DNA of 64,000 nucleotides from Labrenzia sp. DG1229 (GTDB lineage: Bacteria; Pseudomonadota; Alphaproteobacteria; Rhizobiales; Stappiaceae). Positions 55,269-63,945 of the stretch are shown piece after piece (position 1 is the stretch's first letter; every line of letters begins with the position of its first letter). The DNA lies in NCBI RefSeq assembly GCF_000521215.1, contig NZ_KI928925.1, positions 164,035 to 228,034 on the forward strand. Reading direction: 5' to 3'. Position numbers and translations under genes: made by a program. A model generated the notes under the pieces. That model saw only the letters and a program-made list of their open reading frames with translations. It searched no databases and was not told the DNA's origin.

Positions 55269-57383
55269 TCAGCTTTGCTCATTCATCTCGGCAAACGTCC
55301 CTCCGCTCTCCGCCAGCTTCTGCAGCAATGACGGAACCTGCCAGTAATACGCGTCTTCCTGCGCATAGTCCTCGATCCGTCGAACCAGTTCCGCCGCACC
55401 GATCTGGTCCGCGGTGTGCATCGGGCCGCCGCGGAAGCGCGGGAAGCCGTATCCGAACAGGAAGACTGCATCGATGTCGACCGGCCTGAGTGCGATGCCT
55501 TCCTGAAGGACGCGCGTTGCTTCCAGGATCATCGCGGTGATGAAGCGGCTGACAATCTCGTCTTCGGCAAAGGCTCTCGGCGAAATGCCTGCCTTGGTGC
55601 GCTCTGCGTCGATAATCGCAAGTGCTGCCGGATTGGGTCGGGTGCCTTCTGCGTCGTAGATGTAAAAACCCTGCCCGGTCTTGCGTCCGAACCAGCCTTT
55701 TTCGCAAATCTCGTCGGCGATCGGAATGTAGCGCTCTTCGGCAGGGCGCGTCGCCGCGCGGCGTTTGTTGGCAGCCCAGCTGATATCGAGACCGGCAAGG
55801 TCGGCCACCTGGTAGGGGCCCATGGCGAAGCCGAAGCCGGTGATCGCCTTGTCGATTTCCTCCGGTGAAGCACCATCCATCATCATGTAGTCGGCCGCCT
55901 TCTTGTAGAAGGTCATGATCCGGTTGCCGATGAAGCCGTCGCAGACACCCGAGCGAACCGCGATTTTCTTCAGCTTCTTGGCAAGGGCGAAACCGGTGGC
56001 AACCGCGTCCGCGCCGGTCTTTTCGGCAACGACCACTTCCATGAGACGCATGATGTGGGCAGGAGAAAAGAAGTGCAGCCCGATGACATCCTCCGGTCGG
56101 CTGGTCGCCGCCGCAATCTGGTCGATGTCGAGATAGGAGGTGTTGGACGCAAGAATGGCGCCTTGTCTGGCCACCTTGTCGAGTGTTCCGAAGATCTCGC
56201 GTTTGACACCCAGGTCCTCGAAGACGGCCTCGATGATGAGGTCGACGTCCGACAAGGCATCAAGCTCCGTCGCCGTTGAGAACTTGGCGGACAGGATTTC
56301 ATCCCGGGCCCCGGCGCCTAGCTTTCCGCGCTTCACGGCACCATCGAGATTGGCTCCTATCGTCGACGTGCCGCGGTCAAGACCGGCCTGGTCCCGCTCG
56401 GTCATTGTCACGCTGAACCCGGCAAGGAGCGCAGCGGTCGCGATGCCGGAACCCATCGTGCCGCCGCCGATGACACCGATTTTCCGGATGTCGTGCGGCG
56501 TGGCCGAGGCTTCCGGAACCTTGGCGACAGCGCGTTCTGCGAAGAAGGCGTGGACGAGACCGCCCCGTTGCGGGCTGTCCATGCAGTCGTTGAAAAGGCG
56601 GCGTTCTTCCTTTAGGCCCTCCTCGCGCTGCAGCCTGCTGGCCTCGACCGCATCGACGCATTTGTGCGGTGAAAACAGCAGCCGTTGCGTTTTTGCCAGC
56701 TTGTCGCGCATCGCGGTCAACGCCTGCGGGTCGTCTTCAACAGTCAGGTCGCATGTGCGCCTGCTTGCCAGTTTGCCGTCGAGCAATTCCCTGGCTGCGG
56801 TCAGGGCAACCTCGCGTGGCGCCCCGTCTGCAATTCGATCAATCAGGCCTTGCTCCAGCGCCTGGTTTGCCGAGATGGGTTTGCCGCTCGTGATGAGATC
56901 GAGCGCCGCCTTTATGCCGGCAAGACGCGGTGCTCGCTGGGTGCCGCCGGCACCAGGCAGAATTCCGAGGGAGACTTCGGGCAGTCCGACCTTTGTACCG
57001 GCAAGGGCGACACGTGCATGACTGGCGAGGGCGACCTCCAGTCCGCCGCCGAGCGTTGTGCCGTGAAGAACGCAAACGACAGGTGTCTTGCAGTCTTCAA
57101 TGAAATTGCACAGGTCGGGAAGCCAGGGATCCTTGGGAGGTTTGCCGAATTCCCGGATATCCGCGCCCGCAATGAAGGTCCGGCCCTCGCCATAGATGGC
57201 AATAACCTTGACCTCCGGCTCGGTCTGCAGAGTTTCGATGGCTTGCCAGAGGCCGGAGCGCACCGCGTGCGAAGCGGCGTTCACGGGCGGATTGTTCAGC
57301 GCGACGAGCGCGATCCCGCCTTGCCTGTCGATCGACACGACGTCGTTGATACCGGTCAAGCCGGTCTCTGATCCTGATTTCAT
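55269..57383 (-). CDS. fadJ: Bifunctional enoyl-CoA hydratase/3-hydroxyacyl-CoA dehydrogenase
   Basis: A 704-residue multifunctional beta-oxidation enzyme of the FadB/FadJ family. Residues 1-190 are a crotonase (TTLGGGLEVALASHARVA, GLPEVSLGILPGAGGTQR, oxyanion and catalytic Glu). Residues 300-480 are the NAD domain (IGVIGGGTMGSGIATAALLA; NTSYLDIDQIAAA; GLHFFSPAHIMRLMEVV). Residues 490-690 are the 3HCDH C-domains (VCDGFIGNRIM, GFGYP-type FGYGFPRFRGGPM). It has the monofunctional-complex length of FadJ rather than FadB's 730. It may process products of the neighbouring operon, from which it is convergent. Confidence 0.9.
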   Translation of the reverse strand: MKSGSETGLTGINDVVSIDRQGGIALVALNNPPVNAASHAVRSGLWQAIETLQTEPEVKVIAIYGEGRTFIAGADIREFGKPPKDPWLPDLCNFIEDCKTPVVCVLHGTTLGGGLEVALASHARVALAGTKVGLPEVSLGILPGAGGTQRAPRLAGIKAALDLITSGKPISANQALEQGLIDRIADGAPREVALTAARELLDGKLASRRTCDLTVEDDPQALTAMRDKLAKTQRLLFSPHKCVDAVEASRLQREEGLKEERRLFNDCMDSPQRGGLVHAFFAERAVAKVPEASATPHDIRKIGVIGGGTMGSGIATAALLAGFSVTMTERDQAGLDRGTSTIGANLDGAVKRGKLGAGARDEILSAKFSTATELDALSDVDLIIEAVFEDLGVKREIFGTLDKVARQGAILASNTSYLDIDQIAAATSRPEDVIGLHFFSPAHIMRLMEVVVAEKTGADAVATGFALAKKLKKIAVRSGVCDGFIGNRIMTFYKKAADYMMMDGASPEEIDKAITGFGFAMGPYQVADLAGLDISWAANKRRAATRPAEERYIPIADEICEKGWFGRKTGQGFYIYDAEGTRPNPAALAIIDAERTKAGISPRAFAEDEIVSRFITAMILEATRVLQEGIALRPVDIDAVFLFGYGFPRFRGGPMHTADQIGAAELVRRIEDYAQEDAYYWQVPSLLQKLAESGGTFAEMNEQS

Positions 57384-57512
57384 GAATTCCTCCCGAAACC
57401 GCCCGGAACAGGCGCTCTTGCGCCAGAATTTTCAGTTCCGCACTACGGTTGTCAAGTTGTCCAAAGGATGTGACCCGAATATCCGTTGCTGGTTACGGCA
57501 TGGGTTACGGTG

Positions 57513-57977
57513 TCAGTCTTTCGGCGGCGCCTTGGGCGTAAAGGCGCAACGGTCCGGTTTGAGGTCGAGCAGCGGAGTTCCGTCCAGGCAGTCCAGGCCG
57601 CGCACGATCAATGCCGATCCCTCGACCTTCACCAGCTTTGCACCGACTGTCCCGATCGGATTAGGACGGACAGGCGAGCGCAGTGCAAATGTTCCATAGG
57701 TTCTGTCGCTGTGACCCGGGTTTTGCACGACCAGGTCCCGCCTGGATTTGTCGAGCCAGTAAAGAACTTCTATCTGGTCGAAGATCTCGATCCCTTTCAG
57801 CGCCGGAACCCATGGTTCGAAGATCTCGATCCGGCACTCCGGTCCATCCTGTTTGCCCTGACGCGGACAGTCTTTTCGGTCGGTCCATGGCGTGTGGATA
57901 CGTCCGATGAAGTGAAGCCTCGCGTCATCGGGTTGGGATGTCGGCACCATGATTTCGTGCGCGCGGATATCGCTCAT
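57513..57977 (-). CDS. trmO: tRNA (N6-threonylcarbamoyladenosine(37)-N6)-methyltransferase, TrmO family
   Basis: A 154-residue TsaA/VirR-type (UPF0066) protein. It shows FIGRIHTPW near residue 23, DQIEVLYWLDKS, and the SAM-binding stretch FALRSPVRPNPIGTVGAKLV. TrmO methylates t6A37 in a subset of tRNAs using SAM. It is compact, lacking the longer C-terminal region of the E. coli protein (about 235 residues), as in many alphaproteobacteria. It is 19 bases downstream of the HTH/binding-protein regulator on the same strand. Confidence 0.85.
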   Translation of the reverse strand: MSDIRAHEIMVPTSQPDDARLHFIGRIHTPWTDRKDCPRQGKQDGPECRIEIFEPWVPALKGIEIFDQIEVLYWLDKSRRDLVVQNPGHSDRTYGTFALRSPVRPNPIGTVGAKLVKVEGSALIVRGLDCLDGTPLLDLKPDRCAFTPKAPPKD

Positions 57978-57996
57978 GCTTGTGTCCTGTCTGCTC

Positions 57997-58875
57997 TCAG
58001 TCGGATAACCAGCGGACCGTACCGAGATCCTTCATGTCATACCCGCCAAGAGAATCGGCCTTGTCCAGAAAACCGGCTGTTCTCGAGAACGCGAAGAGTT
58101 TTTGCAACGGTTCGGTAAAATAGGATTTGCGGTCGATCAACAAGTCGAAACTTTCATCCACGAGGGGAATGAAGGCAAGTTTGAACTGCCTTGCCATCGC
58201 TTCGATGCCTAGCGAGGCATCGACGTCACCGGCTGCGACGGCAGCCGCTGCGTCGCTTTCCGTGTGGGCCTGGTCCCTGCTCAGGTCCAGATCGCCTTCG
58301 CTCAGCCCCGCATCGCTCAGCAGCCTGGTCAAGAGCAGGGCGGCACCAGCACCTGGCTGGCGCATGGCAACGCGCCGTCCTTTCAGGTCCGCCATGGACC
58401 GGATGCTATCGTTTGTCCCGGACGCGACAAGGAGCCCGCGTTTGCGCACAGCCCAATGAATAAGGACGCTGTTTGCAAGACCGGCATTAGAGACGGCGGA
58501 AATGTTCCAGCCATCTTGCTCCGGCAGATGCAGACCACTCGCTGTCGCTGCGCCCGATTGAAACCGGGTCAGTCCGTCATGGCTGCCGTTGCAAAGTGTC
58601 GCGAGACCACAACCCGAGGCTCGAATGGCCCAGTCGAGCAGGGGATCGTGAGAACCGGCCAGCACGTTTGGCCGATCGGCGCCCGGCGGGTTATCCGGCC
58701 CATCGACCCAGGTGCGGATCGCCTCCACCGGAAAAAGAAGCTTGCCCGTGATCCGTCGGTGGGGGATCTCGTTTGCGGCAGCAAGGTCATAGACCTTGCG
58801 CTCCTTGACACGCAAAAGATCGGCAACTTCCTTCGTGGTCAGGAAAAGCGGCGTGGCTTTGTCAGAATCGGGCAA
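57997..58875 (-). CDS. HTH regulator with periplasmic-binding-protein-like sensor domain
   Basis: A 292-residue cytoplasmic one-component regulator. Residues 11-57 are an excisionase/MerR-like helix-turn-helix (LTTKEVADLLRVKERKVYDL, then RRITGKLLFPVEAIRTWV). Residues 75-290 form a type II periplasmic-binding-protein fold (VLAGSHDPLLDWAIRASG; SVLIHWAVRKRGLLVASGT; GRRVAMRQPGAGAALLLTRL). No signal peptide is present, so the domain senses a cytosolic ligand. It is divergent from the ABC operon at 59322 and may control it; similar proteins are annotated only generically. The ligand is unknown. Confidence 0.8.
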   Translation of the reverse strand: MPDSDKATPLFLTTKEVADLLRVKERKVYDLAAANEIPHRRITGKLLFPVEAIRTWVDGPDNPPGADRPNVLAGSHDPLLDWAIRASGCGLATLCNGSHDGLTRFQSGAATASGLHLPEQDGWNISAVSNAGLANSVLIHWAVRKRGLLVASGTNDSIRSMADLKGRRVAMRQPGAGAALLLTRLLSDAGLSEGDLDLSRDQAHTESDAAAAVAAGDVDASLGIEAMARQFKLAFIPLVDESFDLLIDRKSYFTEPLQKLFAFSRTAGFLDKADSLGGYDMKDLGTVRWLSD

Positions 58876-59321
58876 TGTGGTTCCTGCTGTTTCGAAAAGC
58901 GTAGCCGAGACCGAGCGCGCAATTCAATGAGACACGTCGTCAAAGTGTGGCGCCGCGACGCTTGAAGCGTCATTTGCGACGTTTTGGGCATAACGGCTCC
59001 GAAGTTTCAGATGATACTTTTCTTGTGAACACAAGACAGCACCACGTGTGCTCAAAGAATGCTTGTTGCCCTGGAAGGGAGTTTTATTCCTCTGGGGCCG
59101 TTTGCTTGAGTAAAATTTCCACAAATTTACCGCGATGCAAAATATAAAGTCGGGCAATGAGTAAAAATAATTCATTTTTTTTCACAAGCCTCTTTCAAAG
59201 ATGCATTTTTTTTGTTTTTCTAACCTCGATGGCTTCGGCAAATATCTGACAGGTGGCCCTCGTCGCCAGATGAAACTGTTGTGCTGTCCACAATAACAAT
59301 AGAACCGGATTTGGGGACACA
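58876..59321. promoter_or_regulatory. Regulatory region with several dyads, upstream of ABC operon
   Basis: This gap separates the HTH regulator from the divergent transporter. It contains GACGCTT-G-AAGCGTC (58957-58971), CTTGTG-AA-CACAAG (59022-59035) and a near-palindrome around CACGTG (about 59039-59053). The A+T-rich tail 59110-59220 is a plausible promoter zone. The dyads are candidate operators. No gene is seen. Confidence 0.4.
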
Positions 59322-60416
59322 ATGGCGAATAACAGGGGCGCTGCTGTTAAGTATGACAGCGTTCAGAAGAGCTATGACGGGGAAAGTCTCGTTGTAAAGA
59401 ACCTCAACCTCGATATTCCGCCTGGCGAATTTCTGACAATGCTGGGGCCCTCAGGATCCGGCAAAACAACGTGCCTGATGATGCTGGCGGGTTTCGAACC
59501 TGCAACGCACGGCGAAATTTACCTGAACGACCGCCCGATCAACAACGTCCAGCCGCACAAGCGCGGTATTGGCATGGTGTTCCAGAACTATGCGCTTTTT
59601 CCGCATATGACGGTGGCCGAAAATCTGGCATTTCCGCTTCAGGTCAGAAATGTCGGCAAGGCGGAACAGGCCGAAAAGGTTCAGCATGCGCTCGACATGG
59701 TCGAACTCGGTGCCTTCGGCAATCGGCGTCCTGCGCAGCTCTCCGGCGGACAGCAGCAGCGGGTTGCCGTTGCGCGCGCACTCGTGTTTGACCCCGAACT
59801 CGTTCTGATGGACGAGCCGCTTGGCGCGCTCGATAAGCAGCTGCGCGAGCAGATGCAGTATGAAATCAAGCATATTCACGAAAATCTGGGCGTCACAGTG
59901 GTCTACGTGACCCATGACCAGACAGAAGCGCTGACGATGTCGGACCGTGTTGCGGTGTTCAACGACGGCGTCATTCAGCAATTGTCGACACCTGACGATC
60001 TTTATGAAGATCCTCAGAATTCGTTCGTGGCGCAGTTTATCGGCGAGAACAACAAGTTGAATGGCAAGGTCGTCGGCGTTGACGGCGAGGAGTGCCTTGT
60101 TGAGCTTGATGACGGCACGCAGCTCAAGGCGGACAAGGTCAATGTCTCCGCAATTGGCGACATGACCACGTTGTCGCTCCGTCCCGAGCGTGTCGAATTC
60201 GACACGAACGACACCATGGACAATCTCGTCAATGGACGGATCGAGGAATTGATCTATCTGGGAGACCACATCCGTGTTCGCATGAACGTGGCTGGAAACG
60301 ACGAGTTCATCGTCAAGGTTCGCAACCGTGGAGAGAAGCGTAAGCTGCATGTCGGTGAAACTGTCCAGGTCGGCTGGGCAATGAACGACTGCAAAGCGCT
60401 CGACGCTGTTGCCTAA
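59322..60416 (+). CDS. Polyamine-type ABC transporter ATPase (PotA-like)
   Basis: A 364-residue cytoplasmic ATPase. It has Walker A GPSGSGKT (42-49), Q-loop MVFQNYALFPHMTVAENLAF, signature LSGGQQQRVAVARALVF, Walker B LVLMDEPLGALDKQLREQMQ and switch YVTHDQTEALTMSDR. A C-terminal TOBE domain follows (SLRPERVEFDTNDTMDN). The mix matches PotA/PotG proteins of polyamine and related amine importers. It leads the operon, followed by the binding protein and two permeases. The substrate (putrescine, spermidine or another compound) cannot be fixed from sequence. Confidence 0.88.
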   Translation: MANNRGAAVKYDSVQKSYDGESLVVKNLNLDIPPGEFLTMLGPSGSGKTTCLMMLAGFEPATHGEIYLNDRPINNVQPHKRGIGMVFQNYALFPHMTVAENLAFPLQVRNVGKAEQAEKVQHALDMVELGAFGNRRPAQLSGGQQQRVAVARALVFDPELVLMDEPLGALDKQLREQMQYEIKHIHENLGVTVVYVTHDQTEALTMSDRVAVFNDGVIQQLSTPDDLYEDPQNSFVAQFIGENNKLNGKVVGVDGEECLVELDDGTQLKADKVNVSAIGDMTTLSLRPERVEFDTNDTMDNLVNGRIEELIYLGDHIRVRMNVAGNDEFIVKVRNRGEKRKLHVGETVQVGWAMNDCKALDAVA

Positions 60417-60420
60417 ATTC

Positions 60421-60447
60421 GCGAGGCGGACGGCAAAGACCGCCCGC
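60421..60447 (+). other. Small intercistronic hairpin after the ATPase gene
   Basis: GCG-A-GGCGG (60421-60429) pairs with CCGCCCGC (60440-60447) over eight pairs with one bulged A. There is no T tract. It lies in the 83-base gap before the binding-protein gene, which carries its own strong GGGAG site near 60486. Confidence 0.4.
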
Positions 60448-60499
60448 GACAACAACGGAAGATAATCCGTTCAATCCAAAAAAGAGGGAGCTAGCTCAC

Positions 60500-61600
60500 A
60501 TGAAGCTCAAAACTGTAATCCTCGCAGGTACAGCCCTGGCGTTTGCCGGTAGTGCTGCACTCGCCAAAGACCTGACGCTCGTCTCCTGGGGCGGCGCTTA
60601 CCAGTCGTCCCAGAAGAATGCCTATACGGATCCGTATACGGCTGCAAATCCGGACGTCAACGTGATCTGGGACGAATCCTCGGCAGAAGCTGTCGCCAAG
60701 TTGCGTGCCATGAACGAAGCCGGCAACGTCACCTGGGATCTGGTCGATGTTGTTGCTTCCGATGCCATCCGTCTGTGCGACGAAGGCCTGGCGATGGAAA
60801 TCAACCCGGATACGGACCTGGCAGCAGCTCCGGACGGAACACCGGCCTCCGAAGACTTCGGTGACCTGCTTGTTTCCGAGTGTTTCATTCCGCAGATCGT
60901 TTATTCGACGACGTTCGGTTATCGCTCCGACATTGACGCATGGGGCGGCAAGGAACCGACCGAAATCTGCGACATCTTCGATCTGGAAACATTCCCCGGC
61001 AAGCGTTCCCTGGAAAAGCGCCCGATCAACAATATGGAATGGGCACTTCTGTGTGACGGCGTACCGAAAGAGGACGTCTACACTGTTCTTGAAACCGAAG
61101 AAGGCCAGGACCAGGCGTTCAAGAAGCTCGATTCCATCAAGGACAATGTCGTCTGGTGGTCTGCCGGTGCTGAAACCCCGCAGCTTCTGGCCGACAAGGA
61201 AGTCGTGATCGGCTCAACCTATAACGGCCGTTTGTTTGCCCTGATCGAAGAGCAGAAGCAGCCTGTAAAGATGTTGTGGGACGCTCAGGTGTTCGATCTG
61301 GACGGCTGGATCATCCCGGCCGGTCTTCCCGAAGACCGTCTTGCCGAAGTGAAAAAACTCGTCATGTACGCGACCGACACCCAGCGTCTGGCCGATCAGG
61401 CGAAGTACATTTCCTACGGCCCGGCTCGCAAGTCTTCCGCGCCGCTCGTCGGCAAGCATGCTTCGCTCGGTATCGACATGGCTCCGCACATGCCGACCGA
61501 TCCGAACAACGCCAAGAACACCTTCCTCTATAACTACGAGTGGTGGGCGGATTACCGCGACGACATCGACGCCAAGTTCCAGGCGTGGCTGGCGCAGTAA
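60500..61600 (+). CDS. Polyamine-type ABC transporter substrate-binding protein
   Basis: A 366-residue periplasmic binding protein (PotD/PotF-like superfamily). The signal peptide MKLKTVILAGTALAFAGSAA is followed by LAKDLTLVSWGGAYQ. The fold shows VNVIWDESSAEAVAKLRAMN, WDLVDVVASDAIRLCDEGLA, VYSTTFGYRSDI and VIGSTYNGRLFALIEEQ. A C-terminal YEWWADYRDDIDAKFQAWL follows. It lacks the lipobox, so it is a soluble protein. GGGAG upstream supports the start. The ligand (polyamine or other small amine or organic acid) is undetermined. Confidence 0.87.
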   Translation: MKLKTVILAGTALAFAGSAALAKDLTLVSWGGAYQSSQKNAYTDPYTAANPDVNVIWDESSAEAVAKLRAMNEAGNVTWDLVDVVASDAIRLCDEGLAMEINPDTDLAAAPDGTPASEDFGDLLVSECFIPQIVYSTTFGYRSDIDAWGGKEPTEICDIFDLETFPGKRSLEKRPINNMEWALLCDGVPKEDVYTVLETEEGQDQAFKKLDSIKDNVVWWSAGAETPQLLADKEVVIGSTYNGRLFALIEEQKQPVKMLWDAQVFDLDGWIIPAGLPEDRLAEVKKLVMYATDTQRLADQAKYISYGPARKSSAPLVGKHASLGIDMAPHMPTDPNNAKNTFLYNYEWWADYRDDIDAKFQAWLAQ

Positions 61601-61613
61601 GCCAACTGACTAT

Positions 61614-61650
61614 GGTCCGGGTGGGGGAAAGCCTCACCCGGAACCTTTTT
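61614..61650 (+). terminator. Terminator-like hairpin after the binding-protein gene
   Basis: GGTCCGGGTG (61614-61623) pairs with CACCCGG-A-ACC (one bulge) and is followed by TTTTT (61646-61650). The next gene starts 23 bases later. As downstream permeases must still be made, it is most likely a partial terminator that favours the binding protein. Confidence 0.5.
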
Positions 61651-61673
61651 CTTGATATGCGGAAGACAGTTTC

Positions 61674-62942
61674 ATGAGCGATACGACCCAGGACGGTCAG
61701 GTATTGACGACGCAGGACGGACGGCCCTTGAAAGCCGCCCTTGGCCGTGCGCTGTTTCGTGAGAAATTACGTGCATTCCTGCTGGTCGCTCCCCTGCTGA
61801 TCTTTATCCTGATTACCTTTGTTGCGCCTATCATCGATATGCTGCACCGATCAGTGGAGAACAGCATTGTCGAGGAGACCCTGCCAAAGACGGTTGTAGC
61901 GCTGCAGGAATGGGACTCCGGTTCCGGCGATGTCCCGGACGAGGTCGTCTTTGCGGCGCTCTATGACGATATGGTCATCGCCGTTGACGAAAAAACCCAC
62001 ACCCGCCTCGGATCTCGTCTGAACTATGAGCAAAGCGGGATTTCCAGTCTGTTCCGCAAGACCGGACGCCGCATCAAGCGCATGGACGAAGGCGAGCCGC
62101 TCAAGGACCAGTTTCTGGCAGCCGACAAGAAGTGGGGAGACGTCACGACCTGGCAGGTTCTGAAGCAGTTTTCGCCGTCTTATACGGGCGGATACTTCCT
62201 GAACGCTTTTGATGCCAAGCTTGGCCCCGAAGGCGTTGAGCTCAAACCCGCCGACGAACGTATCTACCTGTTCCTGTTCGGGCGTACACTGTTTCTGTCC
62301 ACTGTCATCACCCTGTCGTGCCTGTTGCTCGGTTACCCGATCGCATTTCTGCTCGCGGCCCTGCCACTGCGGACATCGAACCTCTTGATGATCCTCGTGC
62401 TTTTGCCGTTCTGGACTTCGTTGCTGGTCCGCACGTCCGCCTGGAAGGTGCTCTTGCAACAACAGGGTGTAATCAATGATTTTCTGGTCTGGATAAATCT
62501 GATTTCCGATAGCGGACGTCTGGTGATGATCAACAACCAGACCGGCACGATCATTGCCATGACGCATATTTTGCTGCCGTTCATGATCCTGCCGCTCTAT
62601 TCGGTGATGAAGACGATCTCGCCCACATATGTTCGCGCGGCGAAAAGCCTTGGCGCAAACGACTGGACGGCGTTCTGGCGGGTCTATTTCCCGCAATCGG
62701 TCCCCGGCATCGGCGCAGGTGCGGTTCTCGTCTTCATTCTGTCGATCGGCTACTACATCACGCCCGAGCTTGTGGGCGGGACGTCTGGTATCTTCATATC
62801 CAACCGGATTGCCTATCACATCTCGTCATCGCTCAACTGGGGTCTGGCAGCTGCGCTTGGTACCCTGCTGCTGGTAGCGGTTCTCGTTCTCTTTGTTGTC
62901 TACGACAAGATCGTCGGCATCGACAACGTCAAGCTCGGATAG
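61674..62942 (+). CDS. Polyamine-type ABC transporter permease (PotB-like) with periplasmic insertion
   Basis: A 422-residue inner-membrane permease, about 130 residues longer than PotB. The first membrane segment AFLLVAPLLIFILITFVAPI is followed by about 135 soluble residues (VVALQEWDSGSGDV to KPADERIYLFLF). The rest has five segments, including LSTVITLSCLLLGYPIAFLLA and the coupling loop VRAAKSLGANDWTAFWRVYFP. Related permeases in rhizobia and roseobacters carry this insertion as well; its role may be binding-protein docking. It precedes the partner permease by nine bases. Confidence 0.87.
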   Translation: MSDTTQDGQVLTTQDGRPLKAALGRALFREKLRAFLLVAPLLIFILITFVAPIIDMLHRSVENSIVEETLPKTVVALQEWDSGSGDVPDEVVFAALYDDMVIAVDEKTHTRLGSRLNYEQSGISSLFRKTGRRIKRMDEGEPLKDQFLAADKKWGDVTTWQVLKQFSPSYTGGYFLNAFDAKLGPEGVELKPADERIYLFLFGRTLFLSTVITLSCLLLGYPIAFLLAALPLRTSNLLMILVLLPFWTSLLVRTSAWKVLLQQQGVINDFLVWINLISDSGRLVMINNQTGTIIAMTHILLPFMILPLYSVMKTISPTYVRAAKSLGANDWTAFWRVYFPQSVPGIGAGAVLVFILSIGYYITPELVGGTSGIFISNRIAYHISSSLNWGLAAALGTLLLVAVLVLFVVYDKIVGIDNVKLG

Positions 62943-62951
62943 GAGGACCAG

Positions 62952-63806
62952 ATGAGCGCACTTCCACCATATGCGTCCCCTCTCCAGCGGACATGGTTCT
63001 ACAGTTTCAGGGTCATCTGCGGGTTGATCTTCTTCTTTCTGATCTTCCCGATCATGGTGATCCTCCCGCTCAGCTTCAACGCCCAGGATTTCTTCACCTT
63101 CACCAAGGAGATGCTGTCGCTGAAGCCAGAGGGCTACTCGCTCAAGCACTACAACGACTTCTTCACCAATCCGGATTGGCAGCAGGCGTTGAAGAACTCG
63201 TTTCTCATTGCGCCCGTTGCAACGCTGCTCGCGACCACTTTTGGAACCGTGGCAGCGATCGGCCTCTCGCAGTCGCATGTGCCGTTCAAGCCCGTGATCA
63301 TGGCCATCCTGATATCTCCAATGATCGTGCCGTTGATCATTTCGGCTGCCGGCATGTATTTCTTCTTTTCGTCGATCGGTCTGCAGGGCACCTATGTTGG
63401 CGTCGTGTTGGCGCACGCCGCGCTTGGCACGCCGTTCGTGATCATCACCGTGACCGCGACGCTGGTCGGGTTCGACCGCAGCCTCGTTCGGGCATCGGCA
63501 AGCCTTGGTGCAAATCCGGTCACCACCTTCTTCAAGGTGCAGATGCCGTTGATCATCCCCGGTGTTGTCTCCGGTGCACTGTTTGCATTCATTACATCGT
63601 TCGACGAAGTGGTCGTGGTGCTTTTCCTTGGCTCCGCCGGACAGAAAACCTTGCCATGGCAGATGTTCACTGGACTGCGCGAACAGATCTCGCCGACCAT
63701 TCTGGCGGTAGCCTCTCTCATGGTGTTCATTTCGATTGCGCTGCTGACGGTACTGGAGCTCTTGCGCCGTCGTTCAGAAAGGCTTAGAGGTTTGACACCG
63801 GGCTGA
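62952..63806 (+). CDS. Polyamine-type ABC transporter permease (PotC-like)
   Basis: A 284-residue inner-membrane permease. It has an N-terminal segment (VICGLIFFFLIFPIMVILPL), an IALKN-like periplasmic stretch, and the EAA loop SLVRASASLGANPVTTFFK. LIIPGVVSGALFAFITSFDEVVVVLFL is the PotC-type terminal segment (given here only as an ordered description of LIIPGV to VVLFL). AGGAGG is seen upstream of the ATG. It is the last gene of the operon, followed about 100 bases later by a strong terminator. It dimerises with the permease at 61674. Confidence 0.87.
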   Translation: MSALPPYASPLQRTWFYSFRVICGLIFFFLIFPIMVILPLSFNAQDFFTFTKEMLSLKPEGYSLKHYNDFFTNPDWQQALKNSFLIAPVATLLATTFGTVAAIGLSQSHVPFKPVIMAILISPMIVPLIISAAGMYFFFSSIGLQGTYVGVVLAHAALGTPFVIITVTATLVGFDRSLVRASASLGANPVTTFFKVQMPLIIPGVVSGALFAFITSFDEVVVVLFLGSAGQKTLPWQMFTGLREQISPTILAVASLMVFISIALLTVLELLRRRSERLRGLTPG

Positions 63807-63910
63807 TTTCAGCCCAGCTGCTCACGAAATGTGCCGGTGGCGGAACGCCAGTCGCCGGGTGGAAGACAAGGGTTTTCCCGGTAGCATGACAATTTGATTT
63901 TGGGCCTGGC

Positions 63911-63945
63911 GGGCCGGCTTCTTGAAGGAAGCCGGCCCGTTTTGC
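63911..63945 (+). terminator. Rho-independent terminator of the ABC operon
   Basis: GGGCCGGCTTC (63911-63921) and GAAGCCGGCCC (63928-63938) form a perfect 11-bp stem with a six-base loop. GTTTTGCGTTTTT follows. Position and structure fit the end of the four-gene transporter transcript. Confidence 0.85.
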
